From Azospirillum picis (GTDB lineage: Bacteria; Pseudomonadota; Alphaproteobacteria; Azospirillales; Azospirillaceae), in NCBI RefSeq assembly GCF_017876115.1, contig NZ_JAGINO010000018.1:1-64000 (forward strand): a stretch of 64,000 nt of DNA, written 5' to 3'. Numbering within the stretch: position 1 is the stretch's first letter; every line of letters starts with the position of its first letter. The notes beneath the pieces were generated by a model, which saw nothing but the letters and a program-made list of their open reading frames with translations, did no database searches and was not told the DNA's origin. The position numbers and the translations under genes are program-made. Positions 16,917-24,265 of this stretch are shown piece after piece.

Positions 16917-17180
16917 ATGCCCGCTCCCATCGAGGACATCATCGCCAAGGCGATCAAGGACGCGGACAAGTCCTTCTTCAACGAGGATTATGCCAAGCAG
17001 GCCCGTGCGGTGACGGCGGCGCTGAAGAAGGCGGGGTACGAGGTGGCGCCGGTGAAGCCGCCGCCGGGGCTGGTCGAATGGGCCAAGGACAACATTCCGT
17101 TCGGCCGTCTTCGTCCGGCGGAACTGATTACGCAAATGTACTCGATGATGGTGGAGAACGTGCGCCGCTTCGACAAGTAG
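16917..17180 (+). CDS. Conserved small protein of unknown function
   Basis: This 87-residue soluble protein begins MPAPIEDIIAKAIKDADKSFF. It contains a helical repeat-like N-terminal half (QARAVTAALKKAGYEV), then a proline hinge and VEWAKDNIPFGRLRPAEL, ending in a helix with YSMMVENVRRFDK. I do not recognise the family. Codon use matches its neighbours and its reading frame is clean, so it is probably real. It lies between rlmN and the sdh operon on the same strand, with 103 bases separating it from rlmN. Confidence 0.7.
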   Translation: MPAPIEDIIAKAIKDADKSFFNEDYAKQARAVTAALKKAGYEVAPVKPPPGLVEWAKDNIPFGRLRPAELITQMYSMMVENVRRFDK

Positions 17181-17456
17181 CGATGAGCCAAGCGCGACGG
17201 TCCCTGACTGGCCTCGGTCGCTGGTAATACCACAGAACCGGAAGGCCGTTTCTTTTCAGCGACTTCCCGCGCTGCGCCAAAATCGTCACACCAGCACTTC
17301 CGGCCACCCCCCGCCGTTGACTCGGCTGCTGCGGGAGCGTAATTCATTGCGCCAACCAATAGGACGGGACAGCCGTCCCAAAAGGGCACGCACCACCCAG
17401 CCGCCGCGGCAATCGTCATGTTGCGCCGCGTCCGGCCGCGAACAGAGGACGACGCA

Positions 17457-17846
17457 ATGGCAAACGGCAGCGGTCGGCCGCTCTCCCCGCACCTTCAAGT
17501 CTACAAACTCCCGTTGACCGCAGTCATGTCCATCACGCACCGCATCACGGGCGTCGGGCTGACCGTGGGTACGCTTCTGCTGGTCTGGTGGCTGGTCGCC
17601 GCCGCCGCCGGTCCGGAGGCGTTCGCGCGCGCGCAGGGCTTCATCGGTTCCTTCTTCGGCCTGCTGCTGATGTTCGGCTGGTCGGCGGCGCTGTACTACC
17701 ACCTGTGCAACGGCATCCGCCATCTGGTGTGGGACGCCGGCAAGGCGATCGAACTGCCCGATGCCGAACGCAACAACAAGGTCGTCCTCGGCGCGACGGC
17801 AGTGTTGACCGTGCTGACCTGGATCGTCGGCTTGGCCGTGTGGTGA
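17457..17846 (+). CDS. sdhC: Succinate dehydrogenase cytochrome b556 subunit
   Basis: This 129-residue membrane anchor of complex II has three transmembrane helices. The signature SPHLQVYKLPLTAVMSITHRITG lies at the N-terminus, and the haem-ligand region YYHLCNGIRHLVWD is near residues 80-93. With SdhD it holds haem b and the ubiquinone site. It is the first gene of sdhCDAB, twelve bases before sdhD. The open frame begins 39 bases earlier, but the ATG at MANGSG fits the family length. Confidence 0.96.
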   Translation: MANGSGRPLSPHLQVYKLPLTAVMSITHRITGVGLTVGTLLLVWWLVAAAAGPEAFARAQGFIGSFFGLLLMFGWSAALYYHLCNGIRHLVWDAGKAIELPDAERNNKVVLGATAVLTVLTWIVGLAVW

Positions 17847-17858
17847 GGAGAGAAAGAC

Positions 17859-18254
17859 ATGGCGTCCAATAGCAAGACCCTCCGCTCGCCGTTGCAGGTC
17901 GCACGCGGCCTGGGTTCCGCCAAGCACGGCACCGAACACTGGTGGTCGCAGCGCCTGACGTCGATCGCCCTGGTCCCGCTGACCGTCTGGTTCGTCTTCG
18001 GCGTCATCGGCCATCTGGGTGCCGGCCATGCCGAATTCATCGCCTGGATGAGGTCGCCCTTCTCGGCCGTGATGATGATCCTTACCGCCGTGGTCACCTT
18101 CCACCATGCCCAGTCCGGGCTCCAGGTGGTCATCGAGGACTATGTGCATGCCGAATGGCAGAAGATGGCGCTGATCATCGGCGTCAAGTTCCTGTCCTTC
18201 GCCCTGGCGGCCGCCTGCGTGCTGGCCGTCGTGAAGATCTTCATCGGAGCCTGA
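17859..18254 (+). CDS. sdhD: Succinate dehydrogenase hydrophobic membrane anchor subunit
   Basis: This 131-residue second membrane anchor of complex II has the typical LGSAKHGTEHWWSQRLTSIAL start of the alphaproteobacterial type. Three transmembrane helices follow, and FHHAQSGLQVVIEDYVH near residue 83 contains the second haem-ligand region. It lies between sdhC and sdhA with tight spacing (12 and 5 bases). Confidence 0.95.
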   Translation: MASNSKTLRSPLQVARGLGSAKHGTEHWWSQRLTSIALVPLTVWFVFGVIGHLGAGHAEFIAWMRSPFSAVMMILTAVVTFHHAQSGLQVVIEDYVHAEWQKMALIIGVKFLSFALAAACVLAVVKIFIGA

Positions 18255-18259
18255 CGAGC

Positions 18260-20044
18260 ATGGCGACCGCCTACAACATCATCGACCACACCTATGACGT
18301 CGTCGTCGTCGGCGCCGGCGGCGCCGGTCTGCGTGCCACCTTCGGCATGGCCGAGAAGGGCCTGAAGACCGCCTGCATCACCAAGGTGTTCCCGACCCGC
18401 AGCCACACCGTGGCGGCGCAGGGCGGCATCTCGGCCGCGCTCGGCAACATGGGCGAGGACGACTGGCGCTACCACATGTACGACACCGTCAAGGGGTCGG
18501 ACTGGCTGGGCGACCAGGACGCCATCGAGTACATGTGCCGCGAGGCCATCCCGGCGATCATCGAGCTGGAGCATTACGGCGTGCCCTTCTCGCGCACGCC
18601 GGAAGGCAAGATCTACCAGCGCGCCTTCGGCGGCATGACCGCGCAGTACGGCAAGAGCCAGGCCTACCGCACCTGCGCCGCCGCCGACCGCACCGGCCAC
18701 GCCATCCTGCACACCCTCTACCAGCAGTCGCTGAAGCACGAAGCGGAGTTCTTCGTCGAATACTTCGCGCTCGACCTCATCATGGAGGACGGCGTCTGCA
18801 AGGGCGTCCTGGCCTGGAACCTGGACGACGGCACGCTGCACCGCTTCCGCGGCCAGATGGTGGTGCTGGCGACCGGCGGCTACGGCCGCGCCTACTTCTC
18901 GGCGACCTCGGCCCACACCTGCACCGGCGACGGCGGCGGCATGGTCCTGCGCGCCGGCCTGCCGCTGCAGGACATGGAGTTCGTGCAGTTCCACCCGACC
19001 GGCATCTACGGCTCGGGCTGCCTCATCACCGAGGGCGTGCGCGGCGAGGGCGGCTACCTGACCAACTCCAACGGCGAGCGCTTCATGGAGCGCTATGCCC
19101 CGTCGGCCAAGGATCTGGCGTCGCGCGACGTCGTGTCCCGCTCGATGACCATCGAGATCCGCGAGGGCCGCGGCGTGGGTGAGCACAAGGACCACATCCA
19201 CCTGCACCTGGAGCACCTGCCGCCGGAGATCATCCACCAGCGCCTGCCCGGCATCGCCGAGACGGCCAAGATCTTCGCCGGCGTGGACGTGACCAAGGAG
19301 CCGATCCCGGTCCTGCCGACCGTCCACTACAACATGGGCGGCATCCCGACCAACGTTCACTGCGAGGTGCTGTCGCCGACGCCGGGCAATCCGGACCAGG
19401 TGGTCCCGGGCCTGATGGCCATCGGCGAGGCGGCCTGCGTGTCGGTGCACGGCGCCAACCGCCTCGGCTCCAACTCGCTGCTCGATCTGGTGGTGTTCGG
19501 CCGCGCGGCCGCCATTCGCGCCGCCGAGATCGTCCAGCCGGGCAAGGCCCCGTCGGTCAAGCCGGACGCTTGCGACAAGGCGCTGGAGCGGTTCGACCGC
19601 ATCCGCAACGCCAAGGGCACGATCAAGTCGGCCGACCTGCGGCTGGAGATGCAGCGGACGATGCAGAACAACTGCGCCGTCTTCCGCACCGGCGAGGTCC
19701 TGGACGAGGGCGTGAAGAAGATCGACGCGGTCTATGCCAAGAAGGGCGAGATGGCGATCTCCGACCGCTCGCTGGTCTGGAACTCCGACCTCGTCGAGGC
19801 GCTGGAACTGGACAACCTGCTGGGCCAGGCGGTCGCCACCCTGCATTCCGCCCAGAACCGGCCGGAAAGCCGCGGCGCGCACGCCCGCGAGGATTATCCG
19901 AACCGCGACGACGAAGGCTGGATGAAGCACACCGTCATCTGGGTCGCGGACAATGGCGAGACGAAGATCGATTACCGCCCGGTCCATATGTACACCCTGA
20001 CCGATGAGGTCGAGGTCTTCCCGCCCAAGGCCCGCGTGTACTAA
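18260..20044 (+). CDS. sdhA: Succinate dehydrogenase flavoprotein subunit
   Basis: This 594-residue catalytic subunit oxidises succinate to fumarate in the TCA cycle and respiratory chain. The FAD site is VVVGAGGAGLRATFG near residue 16. The histidine that binds FAD covalently lies in TRSHTVAAQGGISAAL, about residue 46. Substrate-site segments HPTGIYGSGCLITEG, NMGGIPTN and GANRLGSNSLLDLVVFG follow. Length and order are normal. It starts five bases after sdhD. Confidence 0.98.
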   Translation: MATAYNIIDHTYDVVVVGAGGAGLRATFGMAEKGLKTACITKVFPTRSHTVAAQGGISAALGNMGEDDWRYHMYDTVKGSDWLGDQDAIEYMCREAIPAIIELEHYGVPFSRTPEGKIYQRAFGGMTAQYGKSQAYRTCAAADRTGHAILHTLYQQSLKHEAEFFVEYFALDLIMEDGVCKGVLAWNLDDGTLHRFRGQMVVLATGGYGRAYFSATSAHTCTGDGGGMVLRAGLPLQDMEFVQFHPTGIYGSGCLITEGVRGEGGYLTNSNGERFMERYAPSAKDLASRDVVSRSMTIEIREGRGVGEHKDHIHLHLEHLPPEIIHQRLPGIAETAKIFAGVDVTKEPIPVLPTVHYNMGGIPTNVHCEVLSPTPGNPDQVVPGLMAIGEAACVSVHGANRLGSNSLLDLVVFGRAAAIRAAEIVQPGKAPSVKPDACDKALERFDRIRNAKGTIKSADLRLEMQRTMQNNCAVFRTGEVLDEGVKKIDAVYAKKGEMAISDRSLVWNSDLVEALELDNLLGQAVATLHSAQNRPESRGAHAREDYPNRDDEGWMKHTVIWVADNGETKIDYRPVHMYTLTDEVEVFPPKARVY

Positions 20045-20070
20045 GGCCCGCCGGATAAAGGAAATCAGCC

Positions 20071-20847
20071 ATGGTTGAATTCAACCTGCCAGCCAACTCC
20101 AAGGTCGGCGTCGGCAAGACCGTCAACGTCGCGAACGGCGCCAAGCGGGCCAAGACCTTCAAGATCTACCGCTGGAACCCGGACGACGGCCAGAACCCGC
20201 GCGTCGACAGCTATGTCGTCGACCTCGACAAGTTCGGGCCGATGATCCTCGACGCCATCATCTACATCAAGAACCAGGTCGACAGCACCCTGACCTTCCG
20301 GCGCTCCTGCCGCGAGGGCATCTGCGGGTCGTGCGCGATGAACATCGACGGCACGAACACGCTGGCCTGCCTGAAGGCGATCGAGGACGTGCCGGGCGAC
20401 GTCAAGATCTACCCGCTGCCGCACATGCCGGTGGTGAAGGATCTCGTCCCCGACCTGAAGCACATCTACGCCCAGCTCGCCTCGATCAAGCCGTGGCTGC
20501 AGACCCAGTCGCCGGCCCCGAGCCGCGAGCGGCTGCAGTCGCCGGAGGACCGCGCCAAGCTGGACGGCCTCTACGAGTGCATCCTGTGCTTCTGCTGCTC
20601 GACCTCCTGCCCCAGCTATTGGTGGAACGGCGACCGCTACCTCGGCCCGTCGATCCTGCTCCAGGCCTACCGCTGGATCGCCGACAGCCGCGACGAGATG
20701 ACGGGCGAGCGCCTCGACAACCTCGAGGACCCGTTCCGCCTCTACCGCTGCCACACCATCATGAACTGCACCAAGGCGTGCCCGAAGGGGCTGAACCCCG
20801 CCAAGGCCATTGCCGAGATCAAGAAGCTGATGGTCGTGCGCCGCTGA
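20071..20847 (+). CDS. sdhB: Succinate dehydrogenase iron-sulfur subunit
   Basis: This 258-residue subunit carries three clusters: [2Fe-2S] in CREGICGSCAMN, [4Fe-4S] in CILCFCCSTSCP, and [3Fe-4S] in CHTIMNCTKACPKGLNP. It passes electrons from SdhA's FAD to quinone. It is the last gene of sdhCDAB, and a strong intrinsic terminator follows 24 bases later. Confidence 0.98.
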   Translation: MVEFNLPANSKVGVGKTVNVANGAKRAKTFKIYRWNPDDGQNPRVDSYVVDLDKFGPMILDAIIYIKNQVDSTLTFRRSCREGICGSCAMNIDGTNTLACLKAIEDVPGDVKIYPLPHMPVVKDLVPDLKHIYAQLASIKPWLQTQSPAPSRERLQSPEDRAKLDGLYECILCFCCSTSCPSYWWNGDRYLGPSILLQAYRWIADSRDEMTGERLDNLEDPFRLYRCHTIMNCTKACPKGLNPAKAIAEIKKLMVVRR

Positions 20848-20871
20848 TCGCGGACGGCGTCTGCGACAAGG

Positions 20872-20901
20872 AAAAGGCGCTCCCCCGGGAGCGCCTTTTT
20901 T
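20872..20901 (+). terminator. Intrinsic terminator of sdhCDAB
   Basis: AAGGCGCTC CCCCG GGAGCGCCTT forms a nine- to eleven-pair stem followed by a run of T residues. Confidence 0.9.
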
Positions 20902-20912
20902 GTTGGCGGGCC

Positions 20913-21122
20913 TCAGACGAAGTCCGGGTCGGTCGGCCGCGACGGCGGCAGGTCGTTGCCGGGGACCGGACTGTCGGTGGTGCCGGGACCGCCGGGATCG
21001 GGCAGGTCCGGGTTGTCGGTGCCCGGCAGGTCGACGACCGGAACATCCTCGTGCGGGCCGGGGAACGGGCCAGAGGACAGGGCGGGCGGGGCGGCGCTGA
21101 GACCGGGGGCGGTGATCGGCAT
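20913..21122 (-). CDS. Small proline-rich protein, uncharacterised
   Basis: This is a possible 69-residue protein, rich in proline, glycine and aspartate, with the repeated pattern DxPxxDxPD (VVDLPGTDNPDLPDPG). It begins MPITAPGLSAA and has no signal peptide or membrane segment. It is convergent with sdhB, whose terminator lies just beyond its stop. I recognise no family. Low complexity and high local GC mean it could be a chance frame, but a sensible start and codon bias favour a real gene. Confidence 0.45.
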   Translation of the reverse strand: MPITAPGLSAAPPALSSGPFPGPHEDVPVVDLPGTDNPDLPDPGGPGTTDSPVPGNDLPPSRPTDPDFV

Positions 21123-21352
21123 GGGATGCTGTCCCTCTGTTGGTTGGCCGTGGTCGTATGCTCCCCTGTAACAACGGCCGAGTCCGCAATCCGCTCCATC
21201 GCACGGGACGATTGCATGCGGACCGGTTGACCGGCGGCGGGGAGGGGGTATGCTCTTCGGGAGATCACCAACGACGACGAACCACGAATGGGCGGTGCCG
21301 GCCGGCGGCGCCCAGCGTATGGACACATTTTCTTTCTAGGGAAGGACCAATC

Positions 21353-22201
21353 ATGGGCGGCATGGCAGGCCAGGCGTGGAGTTGGATCCAGGGCGAATGG
21401 GTGGAGGGCAATCCCCCGATCGTCGGACCGCTGTCCCACACGCTGTGGCTCTCTTCGACGATCTTCGACGGCGCCCGTGCCTTTCAGGGTGTCGCCCCCG
21501 ATCTCGACCTCCATTGCGCCCGCGCCATCCGGTCCGCCCAGGTCATGGGGCTGGAGCCGATGGTCACCGCCGGCGAGATCGAGGAGCTGTGCTGGGACGG
21601 CATCCGCCGCTTCCCCAAGGAAGCCGAGCTTTACATCCGCCCGATGTTCTATGCGGAGGACGGCTTCGTCTCGCCGGCGCCCGAGAGCACCCGCTTCGTG
21701 CTGTCGATCTACGAGGATCCGCTGCCGCCGCCGAGCGGCTTCGCCGCCTGCCTCTCCTCGCGCCGCCGCCCCATCCCGAGCATGGCGCCGACCGAGGCCA
21801 AGGCCGCCTGCCTCTATCCGAATGCGGGGCTGGCGCTGGTCGAGGCGCGCAAGCGCGGTTTCCAGAACGCCATCATGCTGGACGCCATCGGCAACGTGGC
21901 GGAGTTCGCGACCTCCAACATCTTCATCGCCAAGGACGGCGTGGTGCGCACGCCGGTGCCGAACGGCTGCTTCCTGAACGGCATCACCCGCCAGCGCATT
22001 ATCGCTCTGCTGCGCAACGACGGCGCCACCGTCGAGGAATGCACGCTCACCCCGCAGGACCTGCTGGATGCGGACGAGGTCTTCTCCACCGGCAACCACG
22101 CCAAATGCGTTCCGGTCACCAGGGTGGAGGATCGCAGCTTCGCGCCCGGCCCCGTCTTCCAGCGGGCGCGGGCGCTCTATTGGGAATACGCGTTCCGCTG
22201 A
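21353..22201 (+). CDS. Class IV (branched-chain type) aminotransferase
   Basis: This 282-residue PLP enzyme is of the fold-type IV aminotransferase family, which includes branched-chain aminotransferases. The catalytic lysine is in MAPTEAKAACLYPNAG near residue 151. The phosphate and cofactor loop is GNVAEFATSNIFI, and SSTIFDGARAF near residue 36 is the usual N-terminal motif. The EFATSN variation from the common EGTGEN leaves the amino donor uncertain; branched-chain amino acids or D-amino acids are possible. The long upstream open frame has no homology; the chosen ATG has GGAAGGACC before it. Confidence 0.85.
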   Translation: MGGMAGQAWSWIQGEWVEGNPPIVGPLSHTLWLSSTIFDGARAFQGVAPDLDLHCARAIRSAQVMGLEPMVTAGEIEELCWDGIRRFPKEAELYIRPMFYAEDGFVSPAPESTRFVLSIYEDPLPPPSGFAACLSSRRRPIPSMAPTEAKAACLYPNAGLALVEARKRGFQNAIMLDAIGNVAEFATSNIFIAKDGVVRTPVPNGCFLNGITRQRIIALLRNDGATVEECTLTPQDLLDADEVFSTGNHAKCVPVTRVEDRSFAPGPVFQRARALYWEYAFR

Positions 22202-22482
22202 TCGCGGCAGGCGACCGCCGCCGAACGGTGGTGGGCCAGCGTGGCTGCCAGACGGGCCAGCCACGCGTCGGTCCGGCAGGCGGCGGCGGTCAGGCTGTTC
22301 CGCCGCCTGGCTGCGGCAAGACGGGCCTGGGCGGCCAGCGTCCCGTGCAGGTCTAGCGCCGCGGCCTGCCGCTGTGCGTTGGCACGTCCTGTCCCACCGA
22401 GCAGCGCGGCACGCAGCGCCGGAGCCGGCGGAGGGCCGTCATGGTCACGGTAGAGGATGTCGAGACAGGTGCCTGCGTCCAT
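22177..22482 (-). CDS. Possible small protein, uncharacterised
   Basis: This is a possible 101-residue, alanine-rich, helical protein (MDAGTCLDILYRDHDGPPPAP, then ALDLHGTLAAQARLAAARR). It would fill most of the 448-base gap between the aminotransferase and the repressor gene, and would overlap the aminotransferase 3' end by 25 bases. I recognise no family. The tail-to-tail overlap and low complexity make it doubtful. Confidence 0.3.
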   Translation of the reverse strand: MDAGTCLDILYRDHDGPPPAPALRAALLGGTGRANAQRQAAALDLHGTLAAQARLAAARRRNSLTAAACRTDAWLARLAATLAHHRSAAVACRDQRNAYSQ

Positions 22483-22649
22483 GGCTGGATGCTAGCGCCT
22501 GCCTGGATGGCATGTAAAGGTAAATTTTCCTAGGACGGCGCGCCCGAAAGGGAGGAGAAAGCACCTTCGGCCAGGAGCGGGACGGGCGCCGGAGGCCGGC
22601 GGGACGGTCCCGTCTTTTCGGCTGGCCGGGGCGCCTCGGTCAGCCCCGT

Positions 22650-23282
22650 TTACTGGCTTGCCCAGATGATCCGCGCCATCCAGGCGACGTCCGCCAGCGG
22701 GATGCTGCGGTCGGGGTGGGAGCGGTTGATCGACAGCAGCTCGATCTTGGTGGCCGTCTCGCGGATCAACTGCTTGGCCATCACCTCGCCGCCGCGGGTA
22801 CGGACGACGACGCGGTCGTTGCGGCGGATCTGCGCGGCGGGAGAGACGATGATGGTATCACCGTCACGATAGACCGGCTCCATGCTGTCGCCGGAGATTT
22901 CCAGGGCGTAGGCGTGCGGGTCGCCCAGGCTGGGAAACAGCAGTTCGTCCCAGCCGCTGCCGGCCGGAAAGCCGGCATCGTCGAAATAGCCGGCGGCGCC
23001 GGCCTGGGCGTAGCCGATCACCGGCACCCGCTGGAGCGGCGAGGTGCCCGCCCCGTCGCCGACAAGGCTGACGAATTCCGACAGGGAGGCGCCGGTCGCG
23101 TCGAGCACCTTGGAGATGCTTTCCGTCGACGGCCAGCGCAGTTTGCCGTCGCTGGTCGTGCGCTTGCTCTTGTTGAAGGTGGTCGGATCCAGCCCGGCGC
23201 GCCGCGCCAGCCCGGAGGCGGAGAGCCCGTGCTGCGCCGCGAGGCGGTCGATGGCACGCCAGATGTCCGTGTGTTTCAGCAT
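22650..23282 (-). CDS. Phage-type S24 repressor (LexA/CI-like)
   Basis: This 210-residue protein has an N-terminal helix-turn-helix (AIDRLAAQHGLSASGLARRAGLD, then STESISKVLDATGASLSEFV). Its C-terminal S24 peptidase domain has the catalytic serine in SGDSMEPVYRDGDTIIV and the lysine in GEVMAKQLI. Such repressors cleave themselves when RecA is activated and so turn on prophage genes during DNA damage. It is divergent from the small phage-like gene run at 23437, with a palindrome (CCGGACATCCGG) just upstream of its start that is a likely operator. Confidence 0.88.
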   Translation of the reverse strand: MLKHTDIWRAIDRLAAQHGLSASGLARRAGLDPTTFNKSKRTTSDGKLRWPSTESISKVLDATGASLSEFVSLVGDGAGTSPLQRVPVIGYAQAGAAGYFDDAGFPAGSGWDELLFPSLGDPHAYALEISGDSMEPVYRDGDTIIVSPAAQIRRNDRVVVRTRGGEVMAKQLIRETATKIELLSINRSHPDRSIPLADVAWMARIIWASQ

Positions 23283-23301
23283 GGGACGATAATCTCATAA
23301 T

Positions 23302-23313
23302 CCGGACATCCGG
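23302..23313. promoter_or_regulatory. Palindromic candidate operator of the phage-type repressor
   Basis: CCGGACATCCGG is a perfect inverted repeat (arms CCGGA/TCCGG, two-base centre) 20 bases before the repressor start, in the divergent promoter region. Only one copy is obvious. Binding is inferred. Confidence 0.45.
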
Positions 23314-23339
23314 TCCCTAGGAACTTTTTCATAAACTTG

Positions 23340-23369
23340 TTGACGGGCCAGGCGCAAGAAGAACATAAC
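23340..23369 (+). promoter_or_regulatory. Candidate promoter of the phage-derived gene run
   Basis: TTGACG (23340-23345) and CATAAC (23364-23369) are separated by 18 bases, reading toward the gene at 23437. This AT-richer stretch faces the repressor gene. Confidence 0.45.
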
Positions 23370-23436
23370 GCAAACGCGACGCGGGTGCCGCCCTGCTTCC
23401 GCTTTCAAAAAATTCCTGTTCCGCGAGGAGACCAGC

Positions 23437-23844
23437 ATGCTGAGTCCGGCCCCTGCCGCACGCCCGTCCGCCGGGCAATCCCACCGCGCTCCGCCGTCCG
23501 TCGACGGCCCCTTCGCGGCGGAAGGCCGGCCCTTCGACGGGGCGGAGGAGGCCTGGGTGTGGGCGGTGCAGGCGCAGGATGCCAAGGCGGCCGGCGCGCG
23601 CGTTTCCGCCGGCCGGGGACTGGTCGAGCGGCCCTGCGAACCGCAGGACATCCTGCGCGTGGTCGACCGCCTGTACCGCATGCGCCGGCTGCTGCGCGAC
23701 CATCTCCATGTCCTCGTGCATTACGGGCGGCGCCAAGCCGCTCCCGATGCCGACCGGTTCCGTGAGCAGCGCGCGCATGTCCTGTGGCGCGAGGCCTTCG
23801 ACCTGATCGGTCCCGCTTTGCGCGAGAAGGGGATCGTCCGGTGA
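23437..23844 (+). CDS. Small phage-associated protein, first of the portal operon
   Basis: This 135-residue protein has a disordered, proline-rich first third (to about residue 40) and then a helical domain: EEAWVWAVQAQDAKAAGARVSAGRGLVERP, CEPQDILRVVDRLYRMRRLLRDHLHVL, and LWREAFDLIGPALREKGIV. I do not recognise a named family. Its position directly behind a repressor-controlled promoter and before the portal gene suggests a regulatory or early phage role, but this is context only. Its stop overlaps the next gene's GTG start (GTGA). Confidence 0.75.
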   Translation: MLSPAPAARPSAGQSHRAPPSVDGPFAAEGRPFDGAEEAWVWAVQAQDAKAAGARVSAGRGLVERPCEPQDILRVVDRLYRMRRLLRDHLHVLVHYGRRQAAPDADRFREQRAHVLWREAFDLIGPALREKGIVR

Positions 23845-24263
23845 CGGCCGCCCCGCCGGCCGTCTGGGTCGTCTACCGCGGCGAGGCGCCGCTGTGGTGG
23901 CTGCGCCTGCTGAAACCCGGCTTCCGCCACTGCCTGGCGCTGCTCAACGACGGGCGGCGGTGGGTGGCGGTCGACCCGTTGGCGGGCTTCACCGAGGTGA
24001 CGGTGCTCGACCTGCCGGCGGATTTCGACCTGCCGGGCTGGTACCGCGCCCGCGGCCTGACGGTGGACGCCGCACCGCCGCGCCGCCCGGCCGGTTCCGC
24101 GCCCTGGGGACCCTTCACCTGCGTCGAGGCGGTAAAGCGCCTGATCGGCCTGCGGGCGCCCCGGGTCCTGACGCCGTGGCAGCTTCACCGTCATCTTGCC
24201 CGGCTCGGTGCGGCACCGTCCCCCTTGCCCGACCCCCGGCCCGTTCCCCCGCCTGGAGCCTGA
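23841..24263 (+). CDS. Phage-associated protein, possible permuted NlpC/P60-like fold
   Basis: This 140-residue protein starts at a GTG that overlaps the upstream stop. It has a histidine motif early (KPGFRHCLALL, about residue 30) and a cysteine motif later (GPFTCVEAVKRLIGL, about 92), followed by VLTPWQLHRHL. That order, histidine before cysteine, is what one expects in circularly permuted NlpC/P60 (YiiX-like) thiol hydrolases. The catalytic assignment is an inference from these motifs, not from a known family match. The last 15 residues are proline-rich. The portal gene begins three bases after its stop region. Confidence 0.7.
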   Translation: MTAAPPAVWVVYRGEAPLWWLRLLKPGFRHCLALLNDGRRWVAVDPLAGFTEVTVLDLPADFDLPGWYRARGLTVDAAPPRRPAGSAPWGPFTCVEAVKRLIGLRAPRVLTPWQLHRHLARLGAAPSPLPDPRPVPPPGA

Positions 24264-24265
24264 AG

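Noticed and set aside
18140..19987. A 615-codon open frame opposite sdhA
   Set aside because: It is the antisense frame of a high-GC gene. It has no homology, and its composition (rich in A, R, G, D and H) is that of a mirror frame.
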